From Candidatus Hydrogenedens sp. (GTDB lineage: Bacteria; Hydrogenedentota; Hydrogenedentia; Hydrogenedentales; CAITNO01), in assembly GCA_012522755.1 (NCBI GenBank), contig JAAYJV010000051.1, positions 1 through 40,977 on the forward strand: 40,977 nucleotides of DNA. The letters are read 5' to 3'. Shown piece by piece: positions 16,643 through 25,106 of this stretch. Each line of letters starts with the position of its first letter. Positions within the stretch are counted from its first letter, which is position 1. The translations under genes were made by a program, and so were the position numbers. The notes beneath the pieces are model-generated. The model had not been told where the DNA came from. It saw only the letters and a program-made list of their open reading frames with translations, and searched no databases.

Positions 16643-17689
16643 TTACGGATGCTCCCTTTTCGTCTCTTTTTCTCTGGTGGAAAGGCTGTAACGGCGGATC
16701 TCATGGATCCCGGACTCAGCCGCCACTTCCGCATAAACCCAGATCTCTTCATCCACCCAAAGCCAGTCGGAATAGCGCCAGGTATGAGCCGTCTTTGAAG
16801 GCGTACTGCTCAGAATCAAGGGGGATTCAACAGTGAGATCCTGTATATGATGAAGATCAAAACTGAAGCCCAGTCCGGTGCCGATGTTATAGACGGGCTC
16901 ATACCAGTTCACGCTGGCCCCTTCATAAATGAAGAGATAGCCCACCCCCAGAGGAAGCACGGAAGCGGGCCGGACAAAAAAATCATGCCAGTGCTGCAGC
17001 TCCATCACAGATTCATAGGGAGAGCCCACAGGCTCCCAGTGTTCACCGTCCTGACTGGTGAAATGATAGATCCGTTCATTCTTCCTCAGATAACCGATGA
17101 CATGGCAATGCCAGGCTCCTTCGGCATGCAGGATGACAGGGTCTTTATATTCCACAGGGATGATATCGTGTTCATAGCTTTTTTCAAATGGCGCAATGAC
17201 GACCCGGGCCGTGGAGGCTTTGAACTGATCGGGCGCGGGAGCATCATCAAACTTGATAATGGACCAGGGGCCACCCCGCCAGGGACCACAGGCATACAAC
17301 TTGGCTGCTCTGCTCTGAGGATCCTGCAACAGGGCTGGCCGTTCAAATCCGGGGATGGGCACTTCTTCCCGCTTTATTGAATGCACTTTTTCAAACTGGA
17401 TGCCGTCCTCACTTTTCAGAATCCGGATTTCGTAGCCTCTTGTACCCCGGGCGTCCGTGGCATTGCGCATGCGGCAAGCCATCCAGAAAACACCGGCATC
17501 GTCACGATACACGGAAGGTGCCCCGGCCCACCAACCTGCTTCCAGAGTATCGGGCTGCAGGATCAGATCATATTCTTCAAAGTGGCTGGGGATGTTTCCG
17601 AAGACTTCCGCGACTCCGGGTGTGATTCCGGCAAAGTTCTGAGGGATTTCGGCGGGAAGAGAGAGGATCAGCAACAGACTGAAGACCAT
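16643..17689 (-). CDS. Secreted beta-propeller glycosidase-like protein
   Basis: A 348-aa exported protein with an N-terminal hydrophobic signal segment ending around PQNFA. AAGGAG lies eight bases before the ATG. The body looks like a five-bladed beta-propeller of the GH43/GH32/GH130 type: GAPSVYRDDAGVFWM, ILKSEDGIQFEKV, GFERPALLQDP, YHFTSQDGEHWEP and RPASVLPLG. The repeated S-x-D-G-x-x-(F/W) turns resemble Asp boxes. I cannot place it in a named family or identify catalytic residues with confidence. It lies 66 bases after the coiled-coil gene and 126 bases before the O-antigen ligase-like gene. Confidence 0.6.
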   Translation of the reverse strand: MVFSLLLILSLPAEIPQNFAGITPGVAEVFGNIPSHFEEYDLILQPDTLEAGWWAGAPSVYRDDAGVFWMACRMRNATDARGTRGYEIRILKSEDGIQFEKVHSIKREEVPIPGFERPALLQDPQSRAAKLYACGPWRGGPWSIIKFDDAPAPDQFKASTARVVIAPFEKSYEHDIIPVEYKDPVILHAEGAWHCHVIGYLRKNERIYHFTSQDGEHWEPVGSPYESVMELQHWHDFFVRPASVLPLGVGYLFIYEGASVNWYEPVYNIGTGLGFSFDLHHIQDLTVESPLILSSTPSKTAHTWRYSDWLWVDEEIWVYAEVAAESGIHEIRRYSLSTREKETKREHP

Positions 17690-17755
17690 GGATACATCTC
17701 CTTTATGATGGGGAATCCGGAAGATCGGGTATCAGGGACTCTCAGGAAGAAGGCC

Positions 17756-19258
17756 TCAGTTTGTGTAAAAGCGTTCGATGGCTGCTGTGATCTCATCGCT
17801 CGTGGCCACAGCGGGCTCCACAATCAGTCCCGTGGCGAGTTCAATGTTTTCGATGGCAATCAGATCCAGAGGATTTTCCATGGCCAGTTGCAGGCGATCT
17901 CCTTCTTTCTGCAAGGGGAGACTCCGGTGGTTCTTGATGAGATGGGGCGGAACAAGACGGATGGCTTCCGTACTGGCGCGGTTCTCCAGCTTGTCCACAA
18001 AAGGCAGATGCAATTGGGCCGCCAGTGCCGCCGCAATGACTTCCGCCGTCGCATAACCCAGCTCAATAAAGACGGTTCCGATACGACGCTTGAAACCGGA
18101 AGCCTTGAATCGCAGTGCTTCTTCCAGCTGTTCAGGAGTGACCACACCGGCCTCGCACAGAATTTCACCGAAAAGCTTGCGCTGTGTGGTAGGGGTAAAA
18201 GTGAAAGTCTTTTCTTCCGCAGGAGGCACGGTGCTCTGCAAGCTTTCCGTTGGCTGGGGCCGGGATGGCTGGGCTGTTGTGGCCGCAGGTGCCCGCCCGG
18301 AAATAGCCATTTGCGCATGAAGACGCACAATAGCGGCTCTTTCGTTTTGCAACGCCTCTTCACTCTTTTTCAACTGGTCGCGCAACTCGCTCAGCTCTTC
18401 ACGCTGCTGCTGATAATTTTCCAGCTGATCCAGAAGAAGCTTGGTTTGGACTTCATATTTGTCACTGCTCTCCGCGGCCTGCTGCAATGCTTCTTCCAGC
18501 CCGGCAATATGCTTGTCCTTGTCCTCCAGGGCATGGAGCGACTCTTCCACCTTCTGACGCATGGTGGTGAAGGAGTCAATCTCAGCGCTGAGTCGGATGA
18601 CCTCCTCTTCCTTTTCTTTCAAAAGAAGCTGCTGTTTTTCCTGCTCCTCTTTCAATCGCACAATTTCTTCCATGAAGGCATGATGATTCGCCCGCAGCAG
18701 TTCGAGTTCTTCGTTGCCTGTGTCCCGGGCTTCCTGAAGCTTTGTCAATTCCTCTTGACTGCTGAGTAATTCAGCTTCCTGCTTTTCCAGAGCAGCATCT
18801 TTATCATGAATGAAGGATTCCTGCTCCTGAAGCTTCTCCTCTTGTGCGGCAAGATTCTCCTCCTGGCTGCGGATGGTGTCCTCCAACTCCTGAATCGCCT
18901 TTTCTCTGGCGTCCAGCTCCTCCTGTTTCTGCGCACTGCTTTCTTTCAGCGCTTCATAATCAGCCAGCTTTTCAGCCAGAGCATTACGGTCGGCCACTGC
19001 AGCCGTGAGTGTTTCAATCTCAGCCTTCAACAGTGATTCTCTGGATTCAGCCGCATCACGCTCCGTGGCAAAGACAGCCTGTTGCTCTTCCATGGTGGAG
19101 GCTGTCTCTTTGGCGGAAGCCTCTTCACGGCGGACAAACATGAGCTTTATCTTCTCAAGACCTTCAACGATGTTCGCAATGGAATGGGTACGCTGCTGAT
19201 CCAGTTCATCCAGGGCCGCATTGACTTTTTCAAGAGCATGTTTCGCCTGAGCATCCAT
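17756..19258 (-). CDS. Coiled-coil protein with C-terminal MshEN-like domain
   Basis: I chose the ATG at 19258 (500 aa), which has AAGGAG six bases upstream; the GTG at 19285 is less likely. About 300 residues form a long Glu/Gln/Leu-rich coiled coil, followed by an Ala/Pro/Thr linker. The C-terminal 140 residues (361-500) match the N-terminal domain of type II secretion and type IV pilus ATPases (T2SSE_N/MshEN). Two repeats resemble the cyclic-di-GMP-binding motif: one around FGEILCEAGVVTPEQL, and a better one, RIGTVFIELGYATAEV, ending AALAAQ. No ATPase domain follows. It may link cyclic-di-GMP or a secretion or pilus machine to a filamentous partner. It has its own strong promoter. Confidence 0.8.
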   Translation of the reverse strand: MDAQAKHALEKVNAALDELDQQRTHSIANIVEGLEKIKLMFVRREEASAKETASTMEEQQAVFATERDAAESRESLLKAEIETLTAAVADRNALAEKLADYEALKESSAQKQEELDAREKAIQELEDTIRSQEENLAAQEEKLQEQESFIHDKDAALEKQEAELLSSQEELTKLQEARDTGNEELELLRANHHAFMEEIVRLKEEQEKQQLLLKEKEEEVIRLSAEIDSFTTMRQKVEESLHALEDKDKHIAGLEEALQQAAESSDKYEVQTKLLLDQLENYQQQREELSELRDQLKKSEEALQNERAAIVRLHAQMAISGRAPAATTAQPSRPQPTESLQSTVPPAEEKTFTFTPTTQRKLFGEILCEAGVVTPEQLEEALRFKASGFKRRIGTVFIELGYATAEVIAAALAAQLHLPFVDKLENRASTEAIRLVPPHLIKNHRSLPLQKEGDRLQLAMENPLDLIAIENIELATGLIVEPAVATSDEITAAIERFYTN

Positions 19259-19341
19259 GAGCAACTCCTTTATCTCGGCGGACACAGGAACCCGTTCAGC
19301 CCTTCTCTCCAGGCTTTCACGCCTCCTGCACCCTTATGGCA

Positions 19342-19370
19342 TTATACCGAAGTGCGGGGCGGTCCGCAAG
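19342..19370 (-). promoter_or_regulatory. Promoter of the coiled-coil/MshEN gene
   Basis: Minus strand: consensus TATAAT (19342-19347), 17-base spacer, TTGCGG as -35 (19365-19370). Start near 19336 gives a leader of about 78 bases. Confidence 0.6.
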
Positions 19371-19408
19371 GGTTTTTCCTGTCACAAACCCGGTTTTGTC
19401 AGCCACTT

Positions 19409-20794
19409 TTATTTTTTCGGGCGGGAATGAATGCTCCGTCCGTAATAATCTTCCGCTGCTTCCCAGAGAGCTTCGCTCAAGGTGGGATGGGTATGAACCG
19501 TAGAGGCGATTTCTTCCAGGGTCCCTTCTATGCGCATGGCCAGCGCACCGATGGCGATCATTTCGCCCGCTTCGGGACCGAGGATGTGAACACCCAGAAT
19601 TTCATCTGTGGATGCATCGCCGATGAGTTTGACCATCCCTTCCGCAGAGCCGATCGTATGAGCGCGACCGTTACCGGCGAAGAGGAATCGGCCCGTCTTC
19701 ACCGTATAGCCCTGCTCTTCGGCCTCTTCTTCGGTCAGACCCACGCTGGCGAGTTCGGGCGAACTGAAGTTACAGGCGGGCAATACCCGGTAATCCATGG
19801 TTGCGGAGCCTCCACTGCAGTTTGTCGCTGCAACAATGCCTTCCGCCGAAGCACCATGAGCCAGCCAGGTCCGGTCGATGACATCGCCAATGGCATAAAT
19901 ACCGGGGATGGGCGTTTCCATCCTGTCATTCACAGGGATGCCGCCCCGTTTGCCCAGTTCCAGTTTGAGGGGACTTTCCGAGACGATTTCAGAATTGCAT
20001 TGCAGGCCGACAGCCACAAGCACCAATTCCGCTTCCACAGTTCCGGCTTTTTTCCCGTCAAGATGAACCACCACGGAAGACTCTTTTTTCTCTATCTTCG
20101 AAACGGAGGTCTCCGTACGGACATCCACTTTTTTCTTCTTCAGTATACGCTCAAGCAGCTTCGCCGGCTCAGCATCACTCCGGGGAAGAATGGTGGGCAT
20201 CATTTCCACCAGAGTCACCTTCGATCCGAAGGCATTCCAGATGCAGGAGAATTCAGTACCCAGCGCACCGGCTCCGATGACAACAACACTCTCGGGAACC
20301 CGATCCAGGTTCAGCGCATCCGTGCTGCCTATGACAAGTTTGCCATCAAATTCCAGACCGGGCAACTGGGCCGGTCGGCCGCCTGTGGCGATGATGGTGT
20401 TTTTCGCTGTGAGGATTTCGCCATTCACTTCCACCTGGCCCGCAGCGGGTAAAGAGGCCTTGCCTTCATACAGATCAATGCCATTGGCTTTCAACAGAGC
20501 CGCAATGCCGCCCGTATTCAGGCCGATGACCGTTTCTTTGCGCTTGAGCAGCTTCGGAATATTCACACGCACATCGCTGACTTCAATACCGAATTCCTCC
20601 GCATTCTGCAGCTTGCGGTAGAGCTCCGCCGTATGGATGAGCGTTTTCGTGGGGATACAGCCTTCGTTCAGGCACACGCCCCCGAGGTTTCTGTATTCCA
20701 CCACGGCTGTTTTCGCACCACGCTGTGCGGCTCGGATGGCCGCCACATAACCGCCGGGGCCTGCACCAATCACAACAAGATCATACTGTTTCAT
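19409..20794 (-). CDS. lpdA: Dihydrolipoamide dehydrogenase (E3)
   Basis: FAD-dependent E3 of 2-oxo acid dehydrogenase complexes; reoxidises dihydrolipoyl groups and reduces NAD. The 461-aa protein has the N-terminal FAD motif VIGAGPGGYVAAIRAAQRG, the redox pair in GGVCLNEGCIPTK, and a second nucleotide motif VVIGAGALGTEF. The C-terminal active-site stretch HTHPTLSEALWEA supplies the His-Glu pair. GGGAGT precedes the ATG. It starts 25 bases after the E2 stop and ends the three-gene run. Confidence 0.95.
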   Translation of the reverse strand: MKQYDLVVIGAGPGGYVAAIRAAQRGAKTAVVEYRNLGGVCLNEGCIPTKTLIHTAELYRKLQNAEEFGIEVSDVRVNIPKLLKRKETVIGLNTGGIAALLKANGIDLYEGKASLPAAGQVEVNGEILTAKNTIIATGGRPAQLPGLEFDGKLVIGSTDALNLDRVPESVVVIGAGALGTEFSCIWNAFGSKVTLVEMMPTILPRSDAEPAKLLERILKKKKVDVRTETSVSKIEKKESSVVVHLDGKKAGTVEAELVLVAVGLQCNSEIVSESPLKLELGKRGGIPVNDRMETPIPGIYAIGDVIDRTWLAHGASAEGIVAATNCSGGSATMDYRVLPACNFSSPELASVGLTEEEAEEQGYTVKTGRFLFAGNGRAHTIGSAEGMVKLIGDASTDEILGVHILGPEAGEMIAIGALAMRIEGTLEEIASTVHTHPTLSEALWEAAEDYYGRSIHSRPKK

Positions 20795-20819
20795 CGTTAT
20801 ACTCCCGGGACCGGCTTTA

Positions 20820-22142
20820 TCAAAAAGCGCCCTCTTCGAGAATGGATTTCAAATGACTCATGAACTGCGCCGCAACGGCACCATCGATCATACGATGATC
20901 GCTGGAGAGGGTCAGCTTCATGACAGGACGGATATGGATGCCGCCATCAATGACCACAACCCGGTCTTTCATCTGGCCCACAGCAAGAATCGCGCTGTCA
21001 GGCTGGTTGATGATAGCGGTAAACTGATCTACACCGAAGGCACCCAGATTGGACACGGTGAAGGTATTGCCCTCGTAATCATCAGGGAGCAGCTTGCCTC
21101 CCTGCGCCTTCGCAGCCAGGTCACGGGCTTCCGTCGCCAGGCCTTCCAGAGACAGCAGATGGGCATTGCGGATGACGGGAACAATAAGCCCCGCCGGAAG
21201 CGCCACGGCCATGCCCAGATTCACTGATCCCTGCTCTTCAATGAAATCACCGCACCAGCGGGCGTTGACAGCGGGAAAACTTCTCAAAGCTTTGGCCGTC
21301 GCGAAGAGAACCAGATCATTGTAGGACACTCTGAAGCCCTGATTGGCTGCACGGAAGGCTTTGACTGCGCTCATATCCACTTCCACGGTTATGTAATAAT
21401 GGGGCGCTGAAAACTTGCTCGAAGACATGCGCTCGGCAATGATACGGCGCATGGGAGTCAGCGGGAGGGCCCGAACGCCTTCCCCCCCTTCTCCACAGGA
21501 ACAGGGCTGGACGCCTCCGTCGAGTGTACGGGAAACATCAGCCTTGGTGATCTTCCCGCCGATGCCCGTACCGCTCACTGTTGTCAGAGGCAGGCCCGCA
21601 TTCTCAGCCATACGCCGTGCTGTGGGCGTCACTTTCACGGCGGCCACAGCCAGGACATCCTGCTCCATAACCCGACCGCCCACGCCCGAGCCGCTCAGCT
21701 TTTCAGGATCAATACCCCGTGTCAACGCTGTTTTCCTGGCTCTGGGAGAGACGGCGTTTTTACCGGAGGCCCGGGGAGACACTGCAGGCGCAGGGGTCGC
21801 CGCCGGGGCTGGTGTGGAAACAGCCACTGGAGCAGCTGAGGGCGCCGACACTTGTGTAGCCGACGGGACTGGCGCGCTGTAATGCCCGGGAATGGCCTCA
21901 TCGGCTTCACCCACGAGAGCGACCACCGTCAGGACGGGCACTTCCACCCATTCAGGAACGAGAATCTTCCGCAGAATACCGGAGGCCGTGCTCTCACACT
22001 CCACTTCCGCCTTATCTGTTTGTATGGAAAAGAGGGGCTCGCCCGTGGAAACCGGATCCCCTTCTTTTTTGAACCATTTCACAATCTCCGCTTCTTCCAC
22101 GGAGTTACCCATTTTCGGGAGCAGAATTTCATGCATGAACAT
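20820..22142 (-). CDS. Dihydrolipoamide acyltransferase (E2) with two peripheral-subunit-binding domains
   Basis: Core acyltransferase of a 2-oxo acid dehydrogenase complex. A single lipoyl domain (about 1-80) carries the lipoylated Lys44 in TDKAEVE. An Ala/Pro-rich linker leads to two tandem peripheral-subunit-binding domains (about 131-165 and 171-205), both with the GxGxGG(R/K) turn. A short Cys/Gly segment follows, and then the catalytic domain ending with DHRMIDGAVAAQF. The ATG at 22142 follows the mtlD stop directly; an ATG two codons on is better spaced from AAGGA. E1 subunits are not in the window, so the substrate (pyruvate, acetoin or branched-chain) is open. Confidence 0.93.
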   Translation of the reverse strand: MFMHEILLPKMGNSVEEAEIVKWFKKEGDPVSTGEPLFSIQTDKAEVECESTASGILRKILVPEWVEVPVLTVVALVGEADEAIPGHYSAPVPSATQVSAPSAAPVAVSTPAPAATPAPAVSPRASGKNAVSPRARKTALTRGIDPEKLSGSGVGGRVMEQDVLAVAAVKVTPTARRMAENAGLPLTTVSGTGIGGKITKADVSRTLDGGVQPCSCGEGGEGVRALPLTPMRRIIAERMSSSKFSAPHYYITVEVDMSAVKAFRAANQGFRVSYNDLVLFATAKALRSFPAVNARWCGDFIEEQGSVNLGMAVALPAGLIVPVIRNAHLLSLEGLATEARDLAAKAQGGKLLPDDYEGNTFTVSNLGAFGVDQFTAIINQPDSAILAVGQMKDRVVVIDGGIHIRPVMKLTLSSDHRMIDGAVAAQFMSHLKSILEEGAF

Positions 22143-23327
22143 TTATCCTTCAATTGAAAAATTGGCTGTGTAAAAATATTTTTTGATCAAAAGTGCAGCC
22201 ACAGAGTCGGGATCCAGGCCGCAAACCTCCTGGAGCACCGCATCCAAACCGGATGCCTGCATGCGGGCTCGCAACACTTCCGCAAGGGGATCCGAAGCTT
22301 CAGTATAAGCCAGAGCACGGGCTGTTACAAAGGCAATATACTCCCCTTCAGTTCCCTGATCCAGGCAAAGACGCAAAGCGCCGACAAGACGGTCATCCCG
22401 GCCCAGCTTTCGCAACGGATCCCGGGCGACTCGCTCCACCTGATCGGCCAGTGCACGGTTATGATAACGCCGGATCAGATCCAGACGATGCGCTTCCAGA
22501 TCGTCCGCATCCAGATCGTGCTTCTTCACCAGAGCACGGCTGCTTTCCAGACCGGCGCCCTCCACAACATGGCATATTTCCGGATCGCGGATGGCTTCCC
22601 AGATATAGGTATATCCGTGATCATGACCCAGATAGGCCGTTGCCGCATGGGTCAGGTTGTGAACAAAGAGCTTCCGTTCCACATAGCCCTTGAAATTTCC
22701 CGTCGGCAACAGATGATGGATCACGGGAAGTGCCCCCCGGAAAGCACCCCGATCCACTGGCAATTCGCAATAAGGTTCCACAGCCACAGCAAGGATGTCC
22801 TCCGCCTGCTGCGCCGCTGTGCGCGTAGGAACCATGCGGCCTATGCTCGCCTCCACAAAGCCCACTTTCTCTTCAAGTATGTCATGCCATTCCGGCGCAA
22901 GATGAGTACGGACCAGCCCGCGCATCAACGCTTCGCCGTCATGAAGGTTTTCGCAGAGAATGATATCCAGAGGTGGGGCATCAGGATCAGAAAAACGCAG
23001 GGGAATGGCCGCCGCAATGACCGGTGCAATATGCGGCAGGGCATGCATGCCCACGGCTGTGGAGGCTATGGCGGCCTCGGCCAGAACAGAAGCAGCTCCG
23101 TCACGATCAGAAGCATGGACAGCACGGACAGCGCCAATGGTCAAACGCTCGGAACCCTCGTCAGAAACAAGATCCAGCGGATAACAGCCCCGGGCGTTCA
23201 ACGCATCCACCACCTCGGAAACCACATCAATAAAAACGGTGGCATACCCGCTCTCAAAGTACAACTGACCGAGAAAACCACGGCCTATATTACCGGCACC
23301 AAAATGAACGGCTTGTGGAAGCAACAT
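22143..23327 (-). CDS. mtlD: Mannitol-1-phosphate 5-dehydrogenase-like protein
   Basis: NAD-dependent oxidation of mannitol 1-phosphate to fructose 6-phosphate. The ATG at 23327 (394 aa) has AAGGA upstream and begins at the nucleotide-binding motif VHFGAGNIGRGF; the longer frame starts before the predicted transcript start. Also visible are ILCENLHDGEALM, EASIGRMVPTRT and KLFVHNLTHAATAYLGH, where the Lys, Asn and His belong to the polyol dehydrogenase active site. No mannitol phosphotransferase gene lies nearby. It is the first gene of the mtlD-E2-lpd run, an unusual pairing. The last codons overlap the E2 ribosome site. Confidence 0.88.
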   Translation of the reverse strand: MLLPQAVHFGAGNIGRGFLGQLYFESGYATVFIDVVSEVVDALNARGCYPLDLVSDEGSERLTIGAVRAVHASDRDGAASVLAEAAIASTAVGMHALPHIAPVIAAAIPLRFSDPDAPPLDIILCENLHDGEALMRGLVRTHLAPEWHDILEEKVGFVEASIGRMVPTRTAAQQAEDILAVAVEPYCELPVDRGAFRGALPVIHHLLPTGNFKGYVERKLFVHNLTHAATAYLGHDHGYTYIWEAIRDPEICHVVEGAGLESSRALVKKHDLDADDLEAHRLDLIRRYHNRALADQVERVARDPLRKLGRDDRLVGALRLCLDQGTEGEYIAFVTARALAYTEASDPLAEVLRARMQASGLDAVLQEVCGLDPDSVAALLIKKYFYTANFSIEG

Positions 23328-23404
23328 ACTATCCTTGTGCTGAGGGAAAAAGGGATACACAGGCGAAGAACAGCCCGGACGTCTGCAGCATGAGAACAAA
23401 CACC

Positions 23405-23413
23405 AGTATAACA
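23405..23413 (-). promoter_or_regulatory. Extended -10 promoter of mtlD-E2-lpd
   Basis: Minus strand TGTTATACT is an extended -10 (TGn plus TATACT). The predicted start near 23399 gives a leader of about 72 bases and excludes the upstream in-frame start at 23420. Confidence 0.45.
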
Positions 23414-23614
23414 ATTTCACCGGCAGCCATGAAAATCAGGGCGGATTTTATTTCACCACGGAGGCAAAGAGGACCACCGCGCAGCACAGCCGCAACCGGA
23501 TGATGCTTTTTTCTAACCACGAAGTCAGGTCGGACAGGTCTGTTCACTAAGAAAGAAGAGGAGAAGGGCTGATGTCTTTCCAATACCCATCAGAACCGTC
23601 AAGAGAACACTCTC

Positions 23615-23649
23615 GCCTGCGTCATTCTTGCGAAAGCAGGAATCTTATT
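23615..23649 (+). repeat. Hairpin repeat family A, copy 3
   Basis: Begins GCCTGCGTCATTC and continues TGCGAAAGCAGGAATCTTA. Same unit as at 205-234, with a few changes in the stem. Confidence 0.8.
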
Positions 23650-23671
23650 GCGACATGAGGACTTGAATATA

Positions 23672-23706
23672 CGCAAAATTCCTGCTCTCGCAGGAATGAT
23701 GCAGGC
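23672..23706 (-). repeat. Hairpin repeat family A, copy 4 (inverted)
   Basis: On the minus strand it begins GCCTGCATCATTCCTG and continues CGAGAGCAGGAAT, matching copy 3. The pair forms a roughly 92-base element with inverted ends. Confidence 0.8.
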
Positions 23707-23730
23707 GCCGGCCAGTCTTTTCAATATGTT

Positions 23731-23750
23731 CACATAAAAGGATTTATGTG
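23731..23750. promoter_or_regulatory. Perfect 8-base dyad, possible operator or hairpin
   Basis: CACATAAA, loop AGGA, TTTATGTG. No T-run follows on either strand, so it is not an obvious terminator. No adjacent gene explains it. Confidence 0.35.
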
Positions 23751-23915
23751 GCTTCTTGAGTAAACCACTTCGAAAAAATAATGGAAGTTGACAGGTAGTA
23801 ACACAAAGTCAGGTCGGGTGCGAAGGAATAAAAGAGAAAGACTTTTTCCTTTTTGGAGACTATATAATGGACGAGGCTCTCTTATCTGTCCGACGACATG
23901 CCCGCACTCCTCGCA

Positions 23916-23933
23916 GACCCGACCGATCCGACC
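23916..23933 (+). repeat. 9-base tandem repeat, two units
   Basis: GACCCGACC then GATCCGACC, followed by a partial GACTCC. Same period as the repeat at 164-199. Reverse-orientation relatives (GGTCGG) occur near 23528 and 23813. Confidence 0.5.
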
Positions 23934-24127
23934 GACTCCCGGAGACTGTTGATGCCTTCGAGTATCTTAAATCCTCCCACCCCATCACGCTCCCGTCTTC
24001 CCCAGTCTGCTGCTTTTCAAGGTCAAAGGGCCTGTCAACACCATATAATACAAACGATCAGTATGCTGTACACTTGAAAAGTGCGGTTCAAACATTACAA
24101 TAATTTCTTTCTCTCTGCGGGAATCTG

Positions 24128-24133
24128 TATAAT
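24128..24133 (+). promoter_or_regulatory. Possible -10 box of the Ser/Thr kinase gene
   Basis: Consensus TATAAT about 52 bases before the GTG start. The -35 region at normal spacing is T-rich but not consensus. Confidence 0.35.
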
Positions 24134-24184
24134 GGCAATGAAAAATCGGCCTTTTAAAAAGACCCTTGAAGTGGAGACAGGATA

Positions 24185-25105
24185 GTGTCACAAGTATCCG
24201 AACCGGAACACAGGATTATTGCCGACCGGTATATTGTCCGGCAAAAGCTTGGGCGAGGAGGCATGGGTGCCGTCTATCTTGTGCAGGACAAGCAAACAGG
24301 GAAGCTTGTGGCGCTGAAAATGCTCCACGACAAATATGCCAACAGCAAGCATGCCATCGCCCGCTTTATCCGGGAAGTGAATACCTCACGACGGCTCAAC
24401 CATCCGGGTATCGTGAAAGTTTACGAAGCGAGCAAGTGGAATAATACGCTCTTTTATACCATGGAGTACATTGAGGGGAGATCGCTGCGGCGGTGGTTGC
24501 AGGCCCGGCATCGTCTCGAATTCAATTCAGTGGTACGTGTGCTCTGTCTGGTGGCTGATGCCTTGACCCATGCTCATCAGATCACCATCCACCGTGACCT
24601 GTCTCCCGAGAATATCATGGTCCTTCCCAATGGCTCCATCCGTCTGTTGGATTTCGGGCTTGCCAAGCTGGATGATCAGTTTAAAGGCTTGACCGTGGTA
24701 GGTGCCAATCTGGGCAAAATCCATTATATGGCGCCGGAGCAGCAGTTGAATCCGGCTGGCGTGGATTACAGAGCGGACATTTTTTCTCTCGGCGTCATGT
24801 TTTATGAACTGCTTTGCGGACGCTCGCCCCAGTCGGGATATAAAATCACGGAGATCCGGCCTGAACTGCCGCCGGAATGCAATGCCTTCGTGGAAAAAGC
24901 AACCCATCCCGATCCCAATCTCCGCTATCAGTCGGCTCAGGAATTTCGCCAAGCCCTGTTGAGTCTCTATCATATCTCAGAAGCCAGGCGTCAACGGACT
25001 GTTCAGAAACCGGCGAGCTTCATGGATAAGGTCAAAGCTTTCTTCCAGAATCTCCTGCCGCAACGTGGCAAAGCGCGCCAACCTCAAAAGAGGCGCAGGA
25101 GATAA
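24185..25105 (+). CDS. Serine/threonine protein kinase, soluble
   Basis: Hanks-type kinase of 306 aa, starting with GTG behind GGAGACAGG. Motifs: glycine loop GRGGMG (23-28), ATP-anchoring Lys45, helix C Glu64, catalytic loop HRDLSPEN (136-143) with Asp138, DFG at 156-158, and MAPEQ in the activation segment. The catalytic loop has Ser140 where most Ser/Thr kinases have Lys. There is no transmembrane segment or sensor domain. The kinase domain is followed by a basic tail of about 30 residues ending in four arginines, perhaps for nucleic acid or membrane contact. The esterase gene starts one base after its stop. Confidence 0.93.
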   Translation: MSQVSEPEHRIIADRYIVRQKLGRGGMGAVYLVQDKQTGKLVALKMLHDKYANSKHAIARFIREVNTSRRLNHPGIVKVYEASKWNNTLFYTMEYIEGRSLRRWLQARHRLEFNSVVRVLCLVADALTHAHQITIHRDLSPENIMVLPNGSIRLLDFGLAKLDDQFKGLTVVGANLGKIHYMAPEQQLNPAGVDYRADIFSLGVMFYELLCGRSPQSGYKITEIRPELPPECNAFVEKATHPDPNLRYQSAQEFRQALLSLYHISEARRQRTVQKPASFMDKVKAFFQNLLPQRGKARQPQKRRRR

Positions 25106-25106
25106 G

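Larger units (their letters stand above)
23328..24184. other. 857-base gene-free stretch with repeats and promoters
   Basis: Between the divergent mtlD and kinase genes. It holds the mtlD promoter, fragments reading CACCACGGAGGCAAAGAGG (about 23456) and AACCACGAAGTC (about 23516) that look like decayed repeat text, and an inverted pair of family A repeats (23615-23706). It also holds a perfect dyad (23731-23750), 9-base GACC repeats and the kinase promoter. An ATG ORF at 23867-24103 (78 aa) has a GGAG in place. However, it runs through the 9-base repeat and has no domain-like sequence, so I do not call it. Confidence 0.65.

Noticed and set aside
17381-18769. 462-aa ORF antisense to the coiled-coil and glycosidase-like genes
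   Set aside because: Leu/Phe-rich translation is what the complement of Glu/Lys-rich coiled-coil codons gives.
19376-19408. Possible terminator after lpd
   Set aside because: The complementary arms around the CCGG are short with mismatches and no T-run follows on the minus strand.
19082-20452. 456-aa ORF antisense to lpd
   Set aside because: It covers the opposite strand of an unmistakable dihydrolipoamide dehydrogenase and has no recognisable features.
23867-24103. 78-aa ORF with a GGAG upstream
   Set aside because: It reads through the 9-base repeat, giving low-complexity Arg/Pro/Asp sequence; the ATG overlaps a TATAAT.
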